A DNA stretch of 49,829 bases. It comes from Nitrospirota bacterium. GTDB taxonomy: Bacteria > Nitrospirota > Thermodesulfovibrionia > Thermodesulfovibrionales > UBA9159. The notes under the pieces were generated by a model, which was not told where the DNA came from, ran no database searches, and saw only the letters and a program-made list of their open reading frames with translations. Position 1 is the first letter of the stretch, and each line of letters begins with the position of its first letter. Both the position numbers and the translations under genes were made by a program. The stretch is taken from NCBI GenBank assembly GCA_023382175.1, contig JAMCQB010000061.1, positions 1-49,829 of the forward strand, in the 5' to 3' direction. This document shows, piece after piece, positions 35,880 through 46,369 of this stretch.

Positions 35880-36203
35880 GTTTTTCCTTAAAAAAAGATC
35901 GGTTATCTTTGTGTGAACGGCTGGCTCTTTATGAGAACTGTTCTAAAATGCCAGAATAGCCCTGTTTCAGAAAATTTTTCAATTTCGCGGAAAGACAGAA
36001 CTTTAATCACCTGACACGCCCGCCGTGCACTCTTCCGCACTTCTCCACCTATTCCGAGGCAGACAGGACAAGAGGCATACGATGCTCACTTCTACTGTAT
36101 GCATAACGAGTCCCCTGTGAGTCAGCAGTTTCCAAATACAATGATTATTAACAACTGGTTGTCCTTACAGGGTCTTCGACAGCGCTGCAATCCGGAAAAC
36201 TCG
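35880..36203. other. 324-base spacer without a gene
   Basis: Near 35893-35915, AAAGAT and ATCTTT flank a 5-base loop next to an A7 run. On the minus strand this could be a weak terminator for the radical SAM gene 300 bases away. Otherwise I see nothing I can name. Confidence 0.4.
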
Positions 36204-37553
36204 CTACTGAAGGCACTGGAAAAGTCCGGTGCACCAGAGACATGCGCCACAGGGCACGCTCTCTATGTAGCAATCCTGCTCAAAATGCTCTCCCTGGACA
36301 TAGTCGCAGAGCGCAAAGCTGCAGTCAAAGCAAAAGGGGAAATTGTAATGGAGAACGTTCTCCCTGAAGGAACGGTAGTTCTGATCGCTCCAGATCTCGA
36401 TGATATCTTTCTCGCGCAGATTGCCGAATACCCACGGCTTGACATGCTTCTCCCAGCCGCCGACATAGCACCGGTAGCGATGCCAGAGGAAATAGCAGGG
36501 GTGGATGTCCCCATCCCATGAGACAAAGGCGCTGCTGGATTCCACAAACTCACATCTCCTGTTATTCTTCGGCGCCACCTCCGGCAGGGTTACCGATATA
36601 CCTTCTTCTTCCCCGATCTGTTCCACCTCTTCAAAGACCTGTCCCACCTTCGCGAACCATTCCTCGTCCCTCCTGAGCAGCCTCTCCACGTGGAGGGCAA
36701 TGTCCCGGGAAACGGCATCTTCCTTCATCTGTTCGACCAACCTGAAAAGCTCCTCCTCACCAGGGTCTTTGAAATACTTCATGAATGTGTCGAAGTAGCG
36801 ATGCATGTCGAGGCCCTCACGTTCTGCCCTTGCCTTCCACTGCTTATAAACCGCTATGGCCTCCCAGGTATTGGTGTCGTACACTGTCTGGTTCACAAGC
36901 GTCCTGTCGTATGGAAGGAGCTGTGTGATGAGGGCAAAGCTCGCTCCATTACGGGCAGCCCAGCGTATGGTGTCGGGAAGTTCGAAGAGATTGTCGCGCA
37001 TTAAAACAAACTCTATGCCTGTGCTGAAATCCTTCCTGCCGCATACTGTTTTCGCCCTGGCAAGGGCAGCGAAAGCCCTCTGGACGTCTCTCACCTCTCC
37101 GCCTTGTCGGATTTTGCCGAAGTTATTCTGTGAAATGGAATCCATGGAGAGGCAGATACGGTCGAGGCCTGCACGAACAAGTGATAGGGCGCGGTCTTCA
37201 GTCAGGAGGATGCCGTTTGACTGGAACCCTATCCATGCATTCTCCCGCAGAAGTTCCTTAGCCCGGCGTATGAAATCGTCAAGCTGAGGATGGAGGAGGG
37301 GTTCTCCGATCCCGTTCAGGACAACGGCATCGAGAAAAGGGAATACCGGCTCCAGCGCCCTGAATGTCTCGCGTGACATATGCCCTTCGACGATCCCGCC
37401 CTTGCCGTTCTGCTTCACGCACATGCCGCATCTGAGATTGCACTTCGTGGTGATCTCGACAAAGAGTTTGGACGGCTGGCTTCTGCCTGGAAGAAACCTC
37501 TCTTTTTTGCCTGTTATTCTGTTGGTCAGATCACCCATGCTTTCACCGGCCAT
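36204..37553 (-). CDS. Radical SAM/SPASM protein, probable maturase for the AOR-type metalloenzyme
   Basis: The protein has the radical SAM cluster C38, C42, C45 (CNLRCGMC), NGIGEPLLHP for SAM, and a long C-terminal part with WDGDIHPCYF and an unusually Cys-rich end (CFDCSFALC ... CGACLWCTGLFQC), suiting several auxiliary clusters. I recall SPASM proteins of this type beside tungsten aldehyde oxidoreductases and predicted to mature them; AOR and a MoaD-like gene here fit that. The ATG at 37553 lies 8 bases after an extended -10. A second ATG (37538) after GGTGA is equally possible. Confidence 0.8.
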   Translation of the reverse strand: MAGESMGDLTNRITGKKERFLPGRSQPSKLFVEITTKCNLRCGMCVKQNGKGGIVEGHMSRETFRALEPVFPFLDAVVLNGIGEPLLHPQLDDFIRRAKELLRENAWIGFQSNGILLTEDRALSLVRAGLDRICLSMDSISQNNFGKIRQGGEVRDVQRAFAALARAKTVCGRKDFSTGIEFVLMRDNLFELPDTIRWAARNGASFALITQLLPYDRTLVNQTVYDTNTWEAIAVYKQWKARAEREGLDMHRYFDTFMKYFKDPGEEELFRLVEQMKEDAVSRDIALHVERLLRRDEEWFAKVGQVFEEVEQIGEEEGISVTLPEVAPKNNRRCEFVESSSAFVSWDGDIHPCYFLWHRYRCYVGGWEKHVKPWVFGNLREKDIIEIWSDQNYRSFRENVLHYNFPFCFDCSFALCDYVQGEHFEQDCYIESVPCGACLWCTGLFQCLQ

Positions 37554-37561
37554 CCAAGGCC

Positions 37562-37570
37562 ATTATGCCA
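37562..37570 (-). promoter_or_regulatory. Extended -10 promoter of the radical SAM gene
   Basis: On the minus strand this reads TGGCATAAT and is followed by 8 bases and ATG (37553). It has the same layout as the vorB and MoaD-like promoters. Confidence 0.45.
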
Positions 37571-37758
37571 AACGCTTATTCGCTTGTGCTGTCGGACCCC
37601 TTACGCCTTAGCTCCCTGACACCCGACCCACATAGCTTATGTTCACTATGTCTATTTTAGCAGTTTATGCGAATGAGAATATGAGGAAAATCATACGAGG
37701 TGCGTCCTGTGCGCGTTGTGAAACACGCCCGAGTGTGAAGGACTCTCTTGAAGAAGTT

Positions 37759-37767
37759 TGGTATAAT
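37759..37767 (+). promoter_or_regulatory. Extended -10 promoter of the MoaD-like gene
   Basis: TGGTATAAT at 37759-37767 is followed by exactly 7 bases and the ATG at 37775. Transcription would start at the ATG itself, giving a leaderless mRNA. No Shine-Dalgarno is present. Confidence 0.55.
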
Positions 37768-37774
37768 TGATTCT

Positions 37775-38062
37775 ATGAAAATCACGATCAAGCTCTTCGC
37801 CAGTCTAAAACAGTATGGCCCTGAAGAGCAGGAGACAACAGTTCCTGAAAATATGACCGTAGCGGATGTAATAAAGATGCTGAAGATCCCGGATAAAATG
37901 CCGATGCTCAGGATCGTGAACGGCGAACACGTCGACAAGAACCACCACCTGAAAGAAGGCGATGTCCTAGCCCTCTTCCCCCCCATTGCAGGCGGTCAAC
38001 ATAAGCGCGCTCAGGCGTCTCCTTTCTGTATGACAACCGAAAGAAACAGACGATTGTGGTGA
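37775..38062 (+). CDS. MoaD/ThiS-like sulfur-carrier protein with a tail after the diglycine
   Basis: The 95-residue protein has the ubiquitin-like MoaD fold (MKITIKLFASLKQYG, VADVIKMLKIP, HHLKEGDVLALFPPIAGG). MoaD-type proteins carry sulfur as a C-terminal Gly-Gly thiocarboxylate for molybdopterin. Here the GG (73-74) is followed by CAA and 21 more residues (QHKRAQASPF...). It could not be activated unless cut, or unless CAA replaces an ancestral TAA. Its position between the radical SAM gene and AOR points to pyranopterin supply. It is divergent from the former and convergent with the latter. Confidence 0.8.
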   Translation: MKITIKLFASLKQYGPEEQETTVPENMTVADVIKMLKIPDKMPMLRIVNGEHVDKNHHLKEGDVLALFPPIAGGQHKRAQASPFCMTTERNRRLW

Positions 38063-38074
38063 GATAGCCATGTA

Positions 38075-38123
38075 ATGTCCTCCAATGACCTCGTCTCGGC
38101 GGGCTTGCCGTCGAGGAGGACAT
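38075..38123. terminator. Long hairpin between convergent MoaD-like and AOR genes
   Basis: ATGTCCTCC (38075-38083) pairs exactly with GGAGGACAT (38115-38123). Inner CCTCG/CGAGG pairs are possible in the 31-base interior. There is no strong T-run. It may terminate both transcripts. Confidence 0.45.
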
Positions 38124-38184
38124 CCCTGCATCCCTGCCAAAAATCTCTGCACTCACAGAAAAAAGCGTGAGATCCAGGTCTTGG

Positions 38185-39921
38185 TTACCAGTTAAAGACC
38201 TTGTCCAGGTCTTCGTCTTTCACGTCAAAGGTGACGTTGTGAGGCGCAAACTTCTCGGTCTTAAAGAACCGGGGGAGCCGATCATGCTGGGCGGTAAAGC
38301 CTGCCCTGGCATTGAAGTCACGCTCCATAGTGAGGACCTTTTTCCCGAGTTCCGTAACGCCATCGGCGGTCAGATTCAGGCCGTAGAAGGCATTGAGCAG
38401 ATCAAGAAGGGCCTGGAAGGTATCCGGCTGATCAAGGACTGCAAAGGCAATGAAGAGACACATTCCTGTGGAGTCAATGGCAGCAGTAGCAATCTGGAGG
38501 TTTCTTGAAAGCTCAACCTGACCCTCCGGTTTCAACGCGTTTACATCTCCTCCCACCTTTAACACATTTTGGGCCACGGCGTACCCGGCGGTATGGTCTG
38601 CGCCCATGGGACTGGTGGCATAGGTAACACCAACGCCCTGCACTGCGCGGGGGTCATAGGCAGGCATAGCCTGGCCTTTTACAACAGGTGCCCTCTCCAC
38701 ACCAAAGGCCTTTGCGGTAAATGCAGCCCCGTTCCCCAGGATGCGGCCCAAATAGCTGCCCTTTCCGACCTCTTTTACCATGTTTATGGCTGCCTCGGCA
38801 TCTCCAAACTTTGCCAGACCTGCTTCCATAGCCACGCCGATGGTGGCTCCCATCTCAATGGTGTCGAGGCCGTAATTGTCATCCAGGAAGTCAAGCATGG
38901 CAATAGCGTCAAGATCACCAATGCCGCAGTTCCCGCCATGCGCCCAGACTGTTTCATACTCAGGCTGTTTTGTCAGGTAATGACCGTCTTTATCATGGTA
39001 AACACCGGAGCACTGGATAACACACCCTCGGTGACAGCCGTGGGTCGCAAGTCCTCCACGCTTGACCTCCAATTCAGCCTGTGTCTCTCCGCTGATCTTG
39101 CCGGCGCTTTCAAATTTGCCTTCCTTGAAATTGTAGGTGGGGTATCCTCCCACTTCATTCAGGATGTTGGTCAGGACATTGGTGCCGTATGCAGGCAAGC
39201 CCTGTCCGGTGACCGGATGTTGCCTCAGGCCCTCAACGAATTTCTTGTTCGCCTCTTTGAATTTTTCAGGGTCTTTGGGCGGCCGCATCTTCATTCCTGA
39301 ATCATCGAGGACAATTACTTTCACGCCCTTTGAACCCATCACTGCGCCGACCCCTCCCCGTCCGGCATGGCGCGTCGGCCTCAGTTCCATGTCCGTGCAC
39401 GCTACTGATGCCGCGCTCATTTTCATCTCGCCGGCCGGTCCGATCGATATACAGGCTATTTTGTCCCCGTACTCAGTCTTCATCTTTTCGATGAGGTCAT
39501 AATTAGGGAGCATTCTCAGGTTGTTGTCAGGGACTATCTTCACACCGTCTTTGTTGATGAATATCTTGTGGAGGGCGTCATCTTTCGGTTTCCCTTCGAG
39601 GACTATGGCCGCATATCCCAGTCTCGCCAGGACCTGGGCAGCTTGCCCCCCGGCATTTGCTTCTTTAATGCCGCCGGTGAGCGGACTCTTGCAGCCCACG
39701 GAGATACGTCCTGACATGGCAGCTATGGTGCCGCTCAGCATGCCTGGCGCGATGACAAGCTTGTTCTCTGCTCCCAATGCATGGCATAAGGGCGGAACCT
39801 CCTTCGAAACGATTGCAGAGGTCATAGCTCTGCCCCCAAAACCGGCATATTCTCCCAGAGGCGTTTCTTTTGCCTGAGGACCACCCTCTGCGCCCATGTC
39901 TATTCTCAGAATCTTATCCAT
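38185..39921 (-). CDS. aor: Aldehyde:ferredoxin oxidoreductase family protein (tungsten/molybdenum)
   Basis: The 578-residue protein has the AOR N-terminal domain (GGRAMTSAIVSKEVPPL, SGTIAAMSGRISVGCKSPLTGG, RHAGRGGVGAVMGSKGVKVI) and the cluster cysteines CHRGCVIQC plus a distal DSTGMC. AOR enzymes use a tungsto-bispterin and a [4Fe-4S] cluster to interconvert aldehydes and acids with ferredoxin. The length is slightly under the usual 600. AGGAGG precedes the ATG. The exact substrate cannot be read; benzoyl-CoA-reductase-type and GOR-type relatives have similar motifs. Confidence 0.93.
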   Translation of the reverse strand: MDKILRIDMGAEGGPQAKETPLGEYAGFGGRAMTSAIVSKEVPPLCHALGAENKLVIAPGMLSGTIAAMSGRISVGCKSPLTGGIKEANAGGQAAQVLARLGYAAIVLEGKPKDDALHKIFINKDGVKIVPDNNLRMLPNYDLIEKMKTEYGDKIACISIGPAGEMKMSAASVACTDMELRPTRHAGRGGVGAVMGSKGVKVIVLDDSGMKMRPPKDPEKFKEANKKFVEGLRQHPVTGQGLPAYGTNVLTNILNEVGGYPTYNFKEGKFESAGKISGETQAELEVKRGGLATHGCHRGCVIQCSGVYHDKDGHYLTKQPEYETVWAHGGNCGIGDLDAIAMLDFLDDNYGLDTIEMGATIGVAMEAGLAKFGDAEAAINMVKEVGKGSYLGRILGNGAAFTAKAFGVERAPVVKGQAMPAYDPRAVQGVGVTYATSPMGADHTAGYAVAQNVLKVGGDVNALKPEGQVELSRNLQIATAAIDSTGMCLFIAFAVLDQPDTFQALLDLLNAFYGLNLTADGVTELGKKVLTMERDFNARAGFTAQHDRLPRFFKTEKFAPHNVTFDVKDEDLDKVFNW

Positions 39922-40234
39922 TTGTTCCTCCTATCTTTGCGGAATTCCCGCAGCTCGTAAGACTACCAGATTTGGTCTATACTGAGAACCTCTGTTCTTA
40001 TTTTCTTCCCACAAGGTTTAGCTGACAAGGCCCTCTTCAGGTTTTCAAGAGCTTTCTATTACTTATAGCAGGAAAAATAAATTGTTTCAACTTAAAAGTT
40101 TTGTGATAGATAACCTTATGCTTATAATTTGAAGGCTTCGTCCTCCACAGCTCACTTTTTGTTGTCAAAGGCTGAAACCCTCACAGTGTTGGTTACACAC
40201 CTGACTGTGCTCTCCCAGAGCGCAATTTTGGACC
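39922..40234. other. Gene-free spacer upstream of AOR, with a possible tRNA-Lys 3' remnant
   Basis: About 310 bases with no convincing gene. At 40134-40155 the sequence GGCTTCGTCCTCCACAGCTC plus AC resembles the 3' end of tRNA-Lys (35857-35876), in the same orientation. The remainder is AT-rich and may hold the AOR promoter, but no consensus pair stands out. Confidence 0.4.
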
Positions 40235-40272
40235 AAAAAATAGGCCAATCTAAACAAGGTCAGATTGGCCTA
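40235..40272 (-). terminator. Strong intrinsic terminator overlapping the stop codon of the lipoprotein gene
   Basis: On the minus strand an 11-bp perfect stem (40272-40262 with 40251-40241, TAGGCCAATCT type) has a 10-base loop and is followed by six Ts. The gene's TAG stop (40252-40250) lies at the loop and second-arm junction, so the first arm encodes the last residues. Confidence 0.88.
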
Positions 40273-41098
40273 TGGCCTTTATGAATAAATAGAGTCTCGG
40301 TCTTTTTTTACTTCTTGCGGTCTTATCCCTTACGGGCTCTTCCGGAAGAGAAGGAAGCTGATCCATTTCATAGAACGCGATGATCCGCGCATGCTGATAC
40401 CTCTGATGCTCCTTCATCGAAACATTTTTCGGGCTGTAAACATCCCCGGTGCCATACACCTTAAAAACATTGTGGGGGATATTCACCAGGTACTGATCCA
40501 GGATCTCTACAGGCGCTTCGGAGCGTTTCTTTGCAAGTTTTTGGTTAACCTTCCTGTTCCCGAAGGCCGAGGCACTGCCTATGGAAATCAGGAGCACCTT
40601 CCGCCCTCTGCTTTCTCTCGAGAGGAAATCAGCGAAATTCGCTGCTCTCCCGTACTCGTGGGAACCCTTTTTTATCACGCCTGAACCCACGGGGAAGAAT
40701 AACGTTATCTCCCCTGTCCCCTGTCTTTTCGAGAGTTGCTCGATTATCTGAAGCGATTTCCGGGCGGTCTCAAGGTTGCTCCTGCTCGTCTCAAGGATCT
40801 TCCGGTTCGGCTCTTCCAGTTTCTGGATTGCCTCCTCGATCCTTTGTGTCGACCGCTTTATTGCTTCCTCATTTCCTTTTATCCCGGCCAATTCCTCCAT
40901 GGCCATATTGTGTGATTCCACAAATATTTGAGCCAATGCGCTTGACTGATCTTTTGAGGCTGCGCCGGTAAGAGTGCCTTTCGGAAATTCTATCGTCTTT
41001 GTGGCGCCTGCCGTGTCCTTCATCTGAAGCTGTTTAACCTCACCACCGCAACCCACAACACAAAATACCGTGAGAATTCCCATAAGAAGACTTTTCAT
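40250..41098 (-). CDS. Lipoprotein with coiled-coil and OmpA-like C-terminal domain
   Basis: From the ATG at 41098 (GAGGAGGGG upstream) the protein is 282 residues. It has a lipoprotein signal peptide with lipobox VVGC (C17), a helical region with heptads (about 60-130), and an OmpA-like domain (GTGEITLFFPVGSGVIKKG ... NQKLAKKRSEAPVEIL) that may bind peptidoglycan. The basic C-terminal tail is unusual. It probably anchors the outer membrane to the wall. Its last codons form part of the terminator. Confidence 0.78.
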   Translation of the reverse strand: MKSLLMGILTVFCVVGCGGEVKQLQMKDTAGATKTIEFPKGTLTGAASKDQSSALAQIFVESHNMAMEELAGIKGNEEAIKRSTQRIEEAIQKLEEPNRKILETSRSNLETARKSLQIIEQLSKRQGTGEITLFFPVGSGVIKKGSHEYGRAANFADFLSRESRGRKVLLISIGSASAFGNRKVNQKLAKKRSEAPVEILDQYLVNIPHNVFKVYGTGDVYSPKNVSMKEHQRYQHARIIAFYEMDQLPSLPEEPVRDKTARSKKRPRLYLFIKAIGQSDLV

Positions 41099-41471
41099 GC
41101 TTTTCCCCTCCTCTATTCGTTGCTCCATAATACCAACGTATTATATCGCCAATAGTTCTCCCTCCTTCGCATCCAAGATGCGTGTGTTCCTGGTCTTCTG
41201 CTCTGTCTCCCCTCCTTTCAGGAGAAAAGAGAACTGTTTGTTGATCCTTTTTTCCTTTACCCTGAACGGTCAATAGTATGACGCAGGAAAATTAAATCTC
41301 GATTAAGAATCAGTTAAGTTTTCTTAATTCTCTATCCTATGGGCAGAACCATTGCTGTGCCAGTTCATTAGTATATTATTTATAGGAAAAAGTTTATCAA
41401 TTCACTGACTGAAGATATCTCGATTGTTGAATTTTTTTGATATATAATTCAACTATACAGGTGATTCAAGA
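41099..41471. other. Divergent intergenic region of 373 bases
   Basis: It separates the lipoprotein gene from the PilZ gene and must hold both promoters. It is AT-rich. TATAAT at 41443-41448 is a good -10 for the PilZ gene, with a leader of about 17 bases containing AGGTGA. I see no gene here. Confidence 0.5.
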
Positions 41472-43079
41472 ATGTCTAAACTGATTGGGTTCCTCGACGA
41501 TACCACTAAGGGGCACTGGGCACATATCAGGATGGATAACGGAGACCCCTGTTGGATCATTATTTCACGGACGGGTGTCTCAGTTAAGAAGTCCAGGGTC
41601 GGTCTTTTCGGATCAAAGCTCTACGAAGAGAAAAATATATACAAAGCTGCGAAAACGGCCAAAACTCTGAGCCTCCTTTATACGGATAATTTAATCCCTG
41701 CCGAAATGCAGAATTCGGTGTTGAAATCATTCACGAACGCTGTTCTGCATAGCCATTCATTGACTGAAGTTATCGCCCTTCTCAATGAAGTGTCCGGCTA
41801 TCTGCAGGGAAGAGCCGGAGAGGTATCCTTTGTCAGAAATCTTCTCGGCCTTTCTGATAAACTCCGCGCTGAAAATGGGCTCAAGGCAACAGATGATGTC
41901 CAGGAAGCTGCCGTATCAGTAGCCGCACATATGGTGACCCGATCACTGCTAGAGACCGGCCGATCCCCGATGAAAAGCTCTGTGGATTCGGCGGGCTCAG
42001 TCACCAGCGCCATGCTTCTCTGTTTTGTTAGCTCTTCTTTGATCATGCGCCTCCGGCAAGAGGGATTTGCATTGTCGGTCACCGATATTACAAGGAAATC
42101 AGGTTTGGCAATCTTTCATCTTTACGAAGAGGATGAAGCAGCCGGAGTAATTTCCGAGGGAACCCGTCAGTATGAAGCGCTCATCGCGTTCAGAGATGAG
42201 CTGCAGGATATCAGGGAATTCTCCGATTCCGTTAACCAGCTTGTTTATACGTATGTCGTGTCAGGCAATAAGAAATACATTTGTATTTTAGGTAAATTAT
42301 ATACGGCCTTCCTCGACGCTCATGCATATCTCATTCAAAAACAGGCAGAACGTCCGGCGAAGAACAGTGGGAAAAGGCGGTACAAAAGGTTCGCAGTGGA
42401 GAATATGGACGTCCATGCAAAGACGCTTTTTGCCGCAGAGATCGATCTCCTGAATATCAGCATGAGCGGGGCCTGCATACTCTCGAAAAAGAGCCTGAAG
42501 GCTGGTGACAAATATCTTATCAAGCTCGCCATGCATCTTTCCCTGCCGTGCGTTGTCATATGGGAGTCCTTGTGCCGCAGCCTGAAGAAGTCCGGCGGAG
42601 AGTTTATTCCTGCTTACAGAACCGGAGTTGCCTTTAAGGACATGACCTCCGATAAGCTGGTGAAGCTGAAGGATTTTATCAGGGTGTCAGGCATTCCGAA
42701 TGAGCAGCGGTTAAGCGACGAATACAGGCCAAGCGCCCTGAGGTTTACGGTTTTTACAAACGGAAAGGCTGCGCTGCTTTACCCGAAGACGTCGCCTGTC
42801 AAGAAGATGAGCCTTGGTGGTATGCTTGTGGAATTACATAATGGCGTTCAGGCCGAAAAGAAATTTCCCATGGCGCTCATTCTTCCGAATGAGGCCCTTC
42901 CCGTAAGGTTTCAGGGGAGAGTTGCGTCCTGCATTGCAATACCCAACGAGAGATCGAAACGCTTCGACATAGGAATCGAGTTTCTTGACATGGCAGAATA
43001 TGACCGGTCAAGAGTGAGTAAATTTCTTGGCCTCCTCGAATCCTCTCAACGGATAGAGAAAAGCGAGGAATTCTTTTGA
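41472..43079 (+). CDS. Protein with two C-terminal PilZ domains
   Basis: The 535-residue protein has an N-terminal helical region of unknown type (about 60-290; part recalls HD-domain helices but lacks the metal residues). Two PilZ domains follow: one from about 303 (RRYKRF ... LLNISMSGACIL) and one from about 430 (RPSALRFTVF ... KKMSLGGMLVEL). The RxxxR and xSxxG motifs of c-di-GMP binding are clear in the first; the second has the SLGG turn but a weaker arginine motif. It may read c-di-GMP set by enzymes such as the HD-GYP protein at 8.6-9.7 kb. Confidence 0.82.
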   Translation: MSKLIGFLDDTTKGHWAHIRMDNGDPCWIIISRTGVSVKKSRVGLFGSKLYEEKNIYKAAKTAKTLSLLYTDNLIPAEMQNSVLKSFTNAVLHSHSLTEVIALLNEVSGYLQGRAGEVSFVRNLLGLSDKLRAENGLKATDDVQEAAVSVAAHMVTRSLLETGRSPMKSSVDSAGSVTSAMLLCFVSSSLIMRLRQEGFALSVTDITRKSGLAIFHLYEEDEAAGVISEGTRQYEALIAFRDELQDIREFSDSVNQLVYTYVVSGNKKYICILGKLYTAFLDAHAYLIQKQAERPAKNSGKRRYKRFAVENMDVHAKTLFAAEIDLLNISMSGACILSKKSLKAGDKYLIKLAMHLSLPCVVIWESLCRSLKKSGGEFIPAYRTGVAFKDMTSDKLVKLKDFIRVSGIPNEQRLSDEYRPSALRFTVFTNGKAALLYPKTSPVKKMSLGGMLVELHNGVQAEKKFPMALILPNEALPVRFQGRVASCIAIPNERSKRFDIGIEFLDMAEYDRSRVSKFLGLLESSQRIEKSEEFF

Positions 43080-43203
43080 TTGAATAAAAACCGGCCTTCG
43101 GAGGCAAGGGAGATCAGCTCAGTGGAGATATTTTCAGAGGGGCGGTAGCTGTGAGGTGAATAAATGTTGTTATTTCAAGCAGTTAGCCTTGCCAAAAAAA
43201 CAT

Positions 43204-43232
43204 TTGTCATCCGGCCCATAAAGCGGTACAAT
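43204..43232 (+). promoter_or_regulatory. Promoter of the host-attachment-family gene
   Basis: TTGTCA (43204-43209) and TACAAT (43227-43232) have a 17-base spacer, a strong sigma-70-type match. The transcript would start near 43239, giving a 45-base leader. Confidence 0.65.
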
Positions 43233-43283
43233 GAAGCTAGGAGAAACAGAATGTATATCACTTTCACTGAGAAGGAGGATAAC

Positions 43284-43745
43284 ATGAGCAAAGTTATTTT
43301 TGTAGTTGACCTGGGTCATTTCAAGGCTTACAGAGTCACCAAGGATCCCTTTGAAAAAAGTCCGAAAACGGAGCTCATCGAGAGCTACGACTCCCTCGAG
43401 GCCCGTTTGAAGCTTTCAGATAAATTGAGCGATGCAGCAGGAAGATACCGGCAGGCCGGGGGCAGGAACGGCAAGGGCGCGGGGTTCGGCGAGGCCCACA
43501 ACATCGCGCTGGAATCAGACAAAAGGATCATAAAACAGATTGCCGCCGACATTAGTGAGATAGTGTCCAGGGAAAAGTGTGAGAAGTGGTGCCTGGCAGC
43601 TCCCAAGGACATCAATAACCAGATTCTCGAACACCTGGAGCAACACTTGAGGGCCAAGCTTGACAAGAATATCCCCAGCAACCTCACTAAGACAGGGAAA
43701 ACAGAGCTTCTCGCCTATTTTGGCAACGTTGCGCCCGCTTACTGA
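43284..43745 (+). CDS. Host attachment protein family (PF10116-like)
   Basis: From the ATG at 43284, with GAAGGAGG upstream, the protein is 153 residues. It has the family pattern: VVDLGHFKAYRV at the start, a Gly-rich basic loop with histidine (GKGAGFGEAHN), and the end DKNIPSNLTKTGKTELLAYF. The family name comes from a plant-attachment locus in rhizobia; the fold relates to a release-factor domain and the function is unclear. A longer frame to 43164 would include the promoter and is rejected. Confidence 0.78.
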   Translation: MSKVIFVVDLGHFKAYRVTKDPFEKSPKTELIESYDSLEARLKLSDKLSDAAGRYRQAGGRNGKGAGFGEAHNIALESDKRIIKQIAADISEIVSREKCEKWCLAAPKDINNQILEHLEQHLRAKLDKNIPSNLTKTGKTELLAYFGNVAPAY

Positions 43746-45125
<1,380 letters not shown>

Positions 45126-45128
45126 GTC

Positions 45129-46253
45129 TTATTTCTTTCTGAGCAGAAGCAGTAACGGATTCAGCAGGTAATAAGCGTATATTTTCTTCGAGCCCGCAGG
45201 CAGGCGGTAGCGGAGCCTGACCTCGGACAGAGGCGGGAAAACCCTTTGGGAAAGCACCTTGAGCGTGTCCAGGGGGGTTTGCTGGAGAGCGGTAAACAGG
45301 AGCATCCTGGTATGTATCTTTTTAATGTCTTGAAAGAGCCCTGAAAGGACAAGCCGCTTCAGGGAGTGATACCCGGAGAACCTTCTTTTCACCACTTCCT
45401 CCGGCGCCGGACACCCAAGGAGCTCGTTGAGCAGTTTTAGTGTGAAGAGCACAAGTCGCTCCATTCTATATTTTCTCGCACAGGAAATGAGTTTCGGCCA
45501 ATCCAGCTCCTTCTCATATTTATTGATAATCTCTGCAATGAGAACGAAGAACCTGAGGGGTCTGAAGGCATGGCTGTAAAGGCGGAAAATCGTATAGAGG
45601 ACGTACCGTTCCGCCGAGAGTGCGGGCATCTGAACTCCTTCATATTCCATTCCCCTGGCATCTTCCCACCAGAAATCTGCCGGAATGTCAAAATAGCGGA
45701 ACGCAAGCTTCCAGTGGACTTCCACAACGTTCCTGCCCTGCTGAAAAAGCAGGTGATAACTGCTCCTGAGCATGTCTTCTTCATCCATGGCATCGCTCTC
45801 TTTGTACCCGGCGTCCATGAGCGCCCGCTTCGCTCCCTCCAGGTCGGACGGCCTCACCAGCATGTCGAGATCGCCGGCCGGATAGAGTCCGGGGTTTCCG
45901 AGAATAACGTCCGATGCAATAGCACCCTTTAATGGAATCGCTTCCACCCCGGCCATTTTCAGCAGCATCAGTATCCGCTTCATCTCTGCGGCATTCCCGA
46001 TGTTTTCCTTAACCGTGAAGAGATAGGCGTTCCTGAATTCTTCCATCGTCTTCTCAGGTATGCCTCCAAGGGACTTCAGGTTGTGGTAGAGGAGCGGAGA
46101 GACGCCGCTCATGTTCGCTGATCTCACCATTTTGGTGAAATCAACAGGGTTGTCTTTTAACAAACTTCCTGCCTCTTCCAGGGCGGTTGGAGAAGGGTTC
46201 ACCCTGGCCAGCAGGAGGATTATCTGTTCTTCAGGACTCAGGGAATGGCTCAT
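45129..46253 (-). CDS. Nucleotidyltransferase-fold protein (NTP_transf_5-like)
   Basis: The 374-residue protein has the family's key segment: IPLKGAIASDVILGNPGLYPAGDLDMLV, where DLD supplies two metal-binding aspartates, then LLFQQGRNVVEVHWKL. Such proteins occur in surface-polysaccharide and exosortase-linked loci, with unknown substrate. It lies 116 bases from the WecA-like gene on the same strand. Its start codon is within an ATGAGCC-type repeat, so the first few residues may be repeat-derived. The C-terminus is basic and hydrophobic. Confidence 0.8.
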   Translation of the reverse strand: MSHSLSPEEQIILLLARVNPSPTALEEAGSLLKDNPVDFTKMVRSANMSGVSPLLYHNLKSLGGIPEKTMEEFRNAYLFTVKENIGNAAEMKRILMLLKMAGVEAIPLKGAIASDVILGNPGLYPAGDLDMLVRPSDLEGAKRALMDAGYKESDAMDEEDMLRSSYHLLFQQGRNVVEVHWKLAFRYFDIPADFWWEDARGMEYEGVQMPALSAERYVLYTIFRLYSHAFRPLRFFVLIAEIINKYEKELDWPKLISCARKYRMERLVLFTLKLLNELLGCPAPEEVVKRRFSGYHSLKRLVLSGLFQDIKKIHTRMLLFTALQQTPLDTLKVLSQRVFPPLSEVRLRYRLPAGSKKIYAYYLLNPLLLLLRKK

Positions 46254-46369
46254 AGCGCTCAGCTCATGGCTCGCTTGTTCGCCTGCAGGCTTGTGACCAC
46301 GTGCGTCAATCGTAAGGTGTGAGAGATCAGAGTCTCCAATCTCCAGTCTCTCATCGATCTCTTAATCTC
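46254..46369. repeat. Degenerate short repeats between nucleotidyltransferase and WecA-like genes
   Basis: Variants of CTCTTAATCTCTTAGTCTCTA and GAGCGCTCAGCTCATGGCTC fill this spacer. They resemble in style the other low-complexity arrays of the window. I see no gene here. Confidence 0.6.

Noticed and set aside
36099-36521. Plus-strand 140-aa frame beside the radical SAM gene
   Set aside because: Most of it is the antisense of the radical SAM C-terminal cysteine-rich region.
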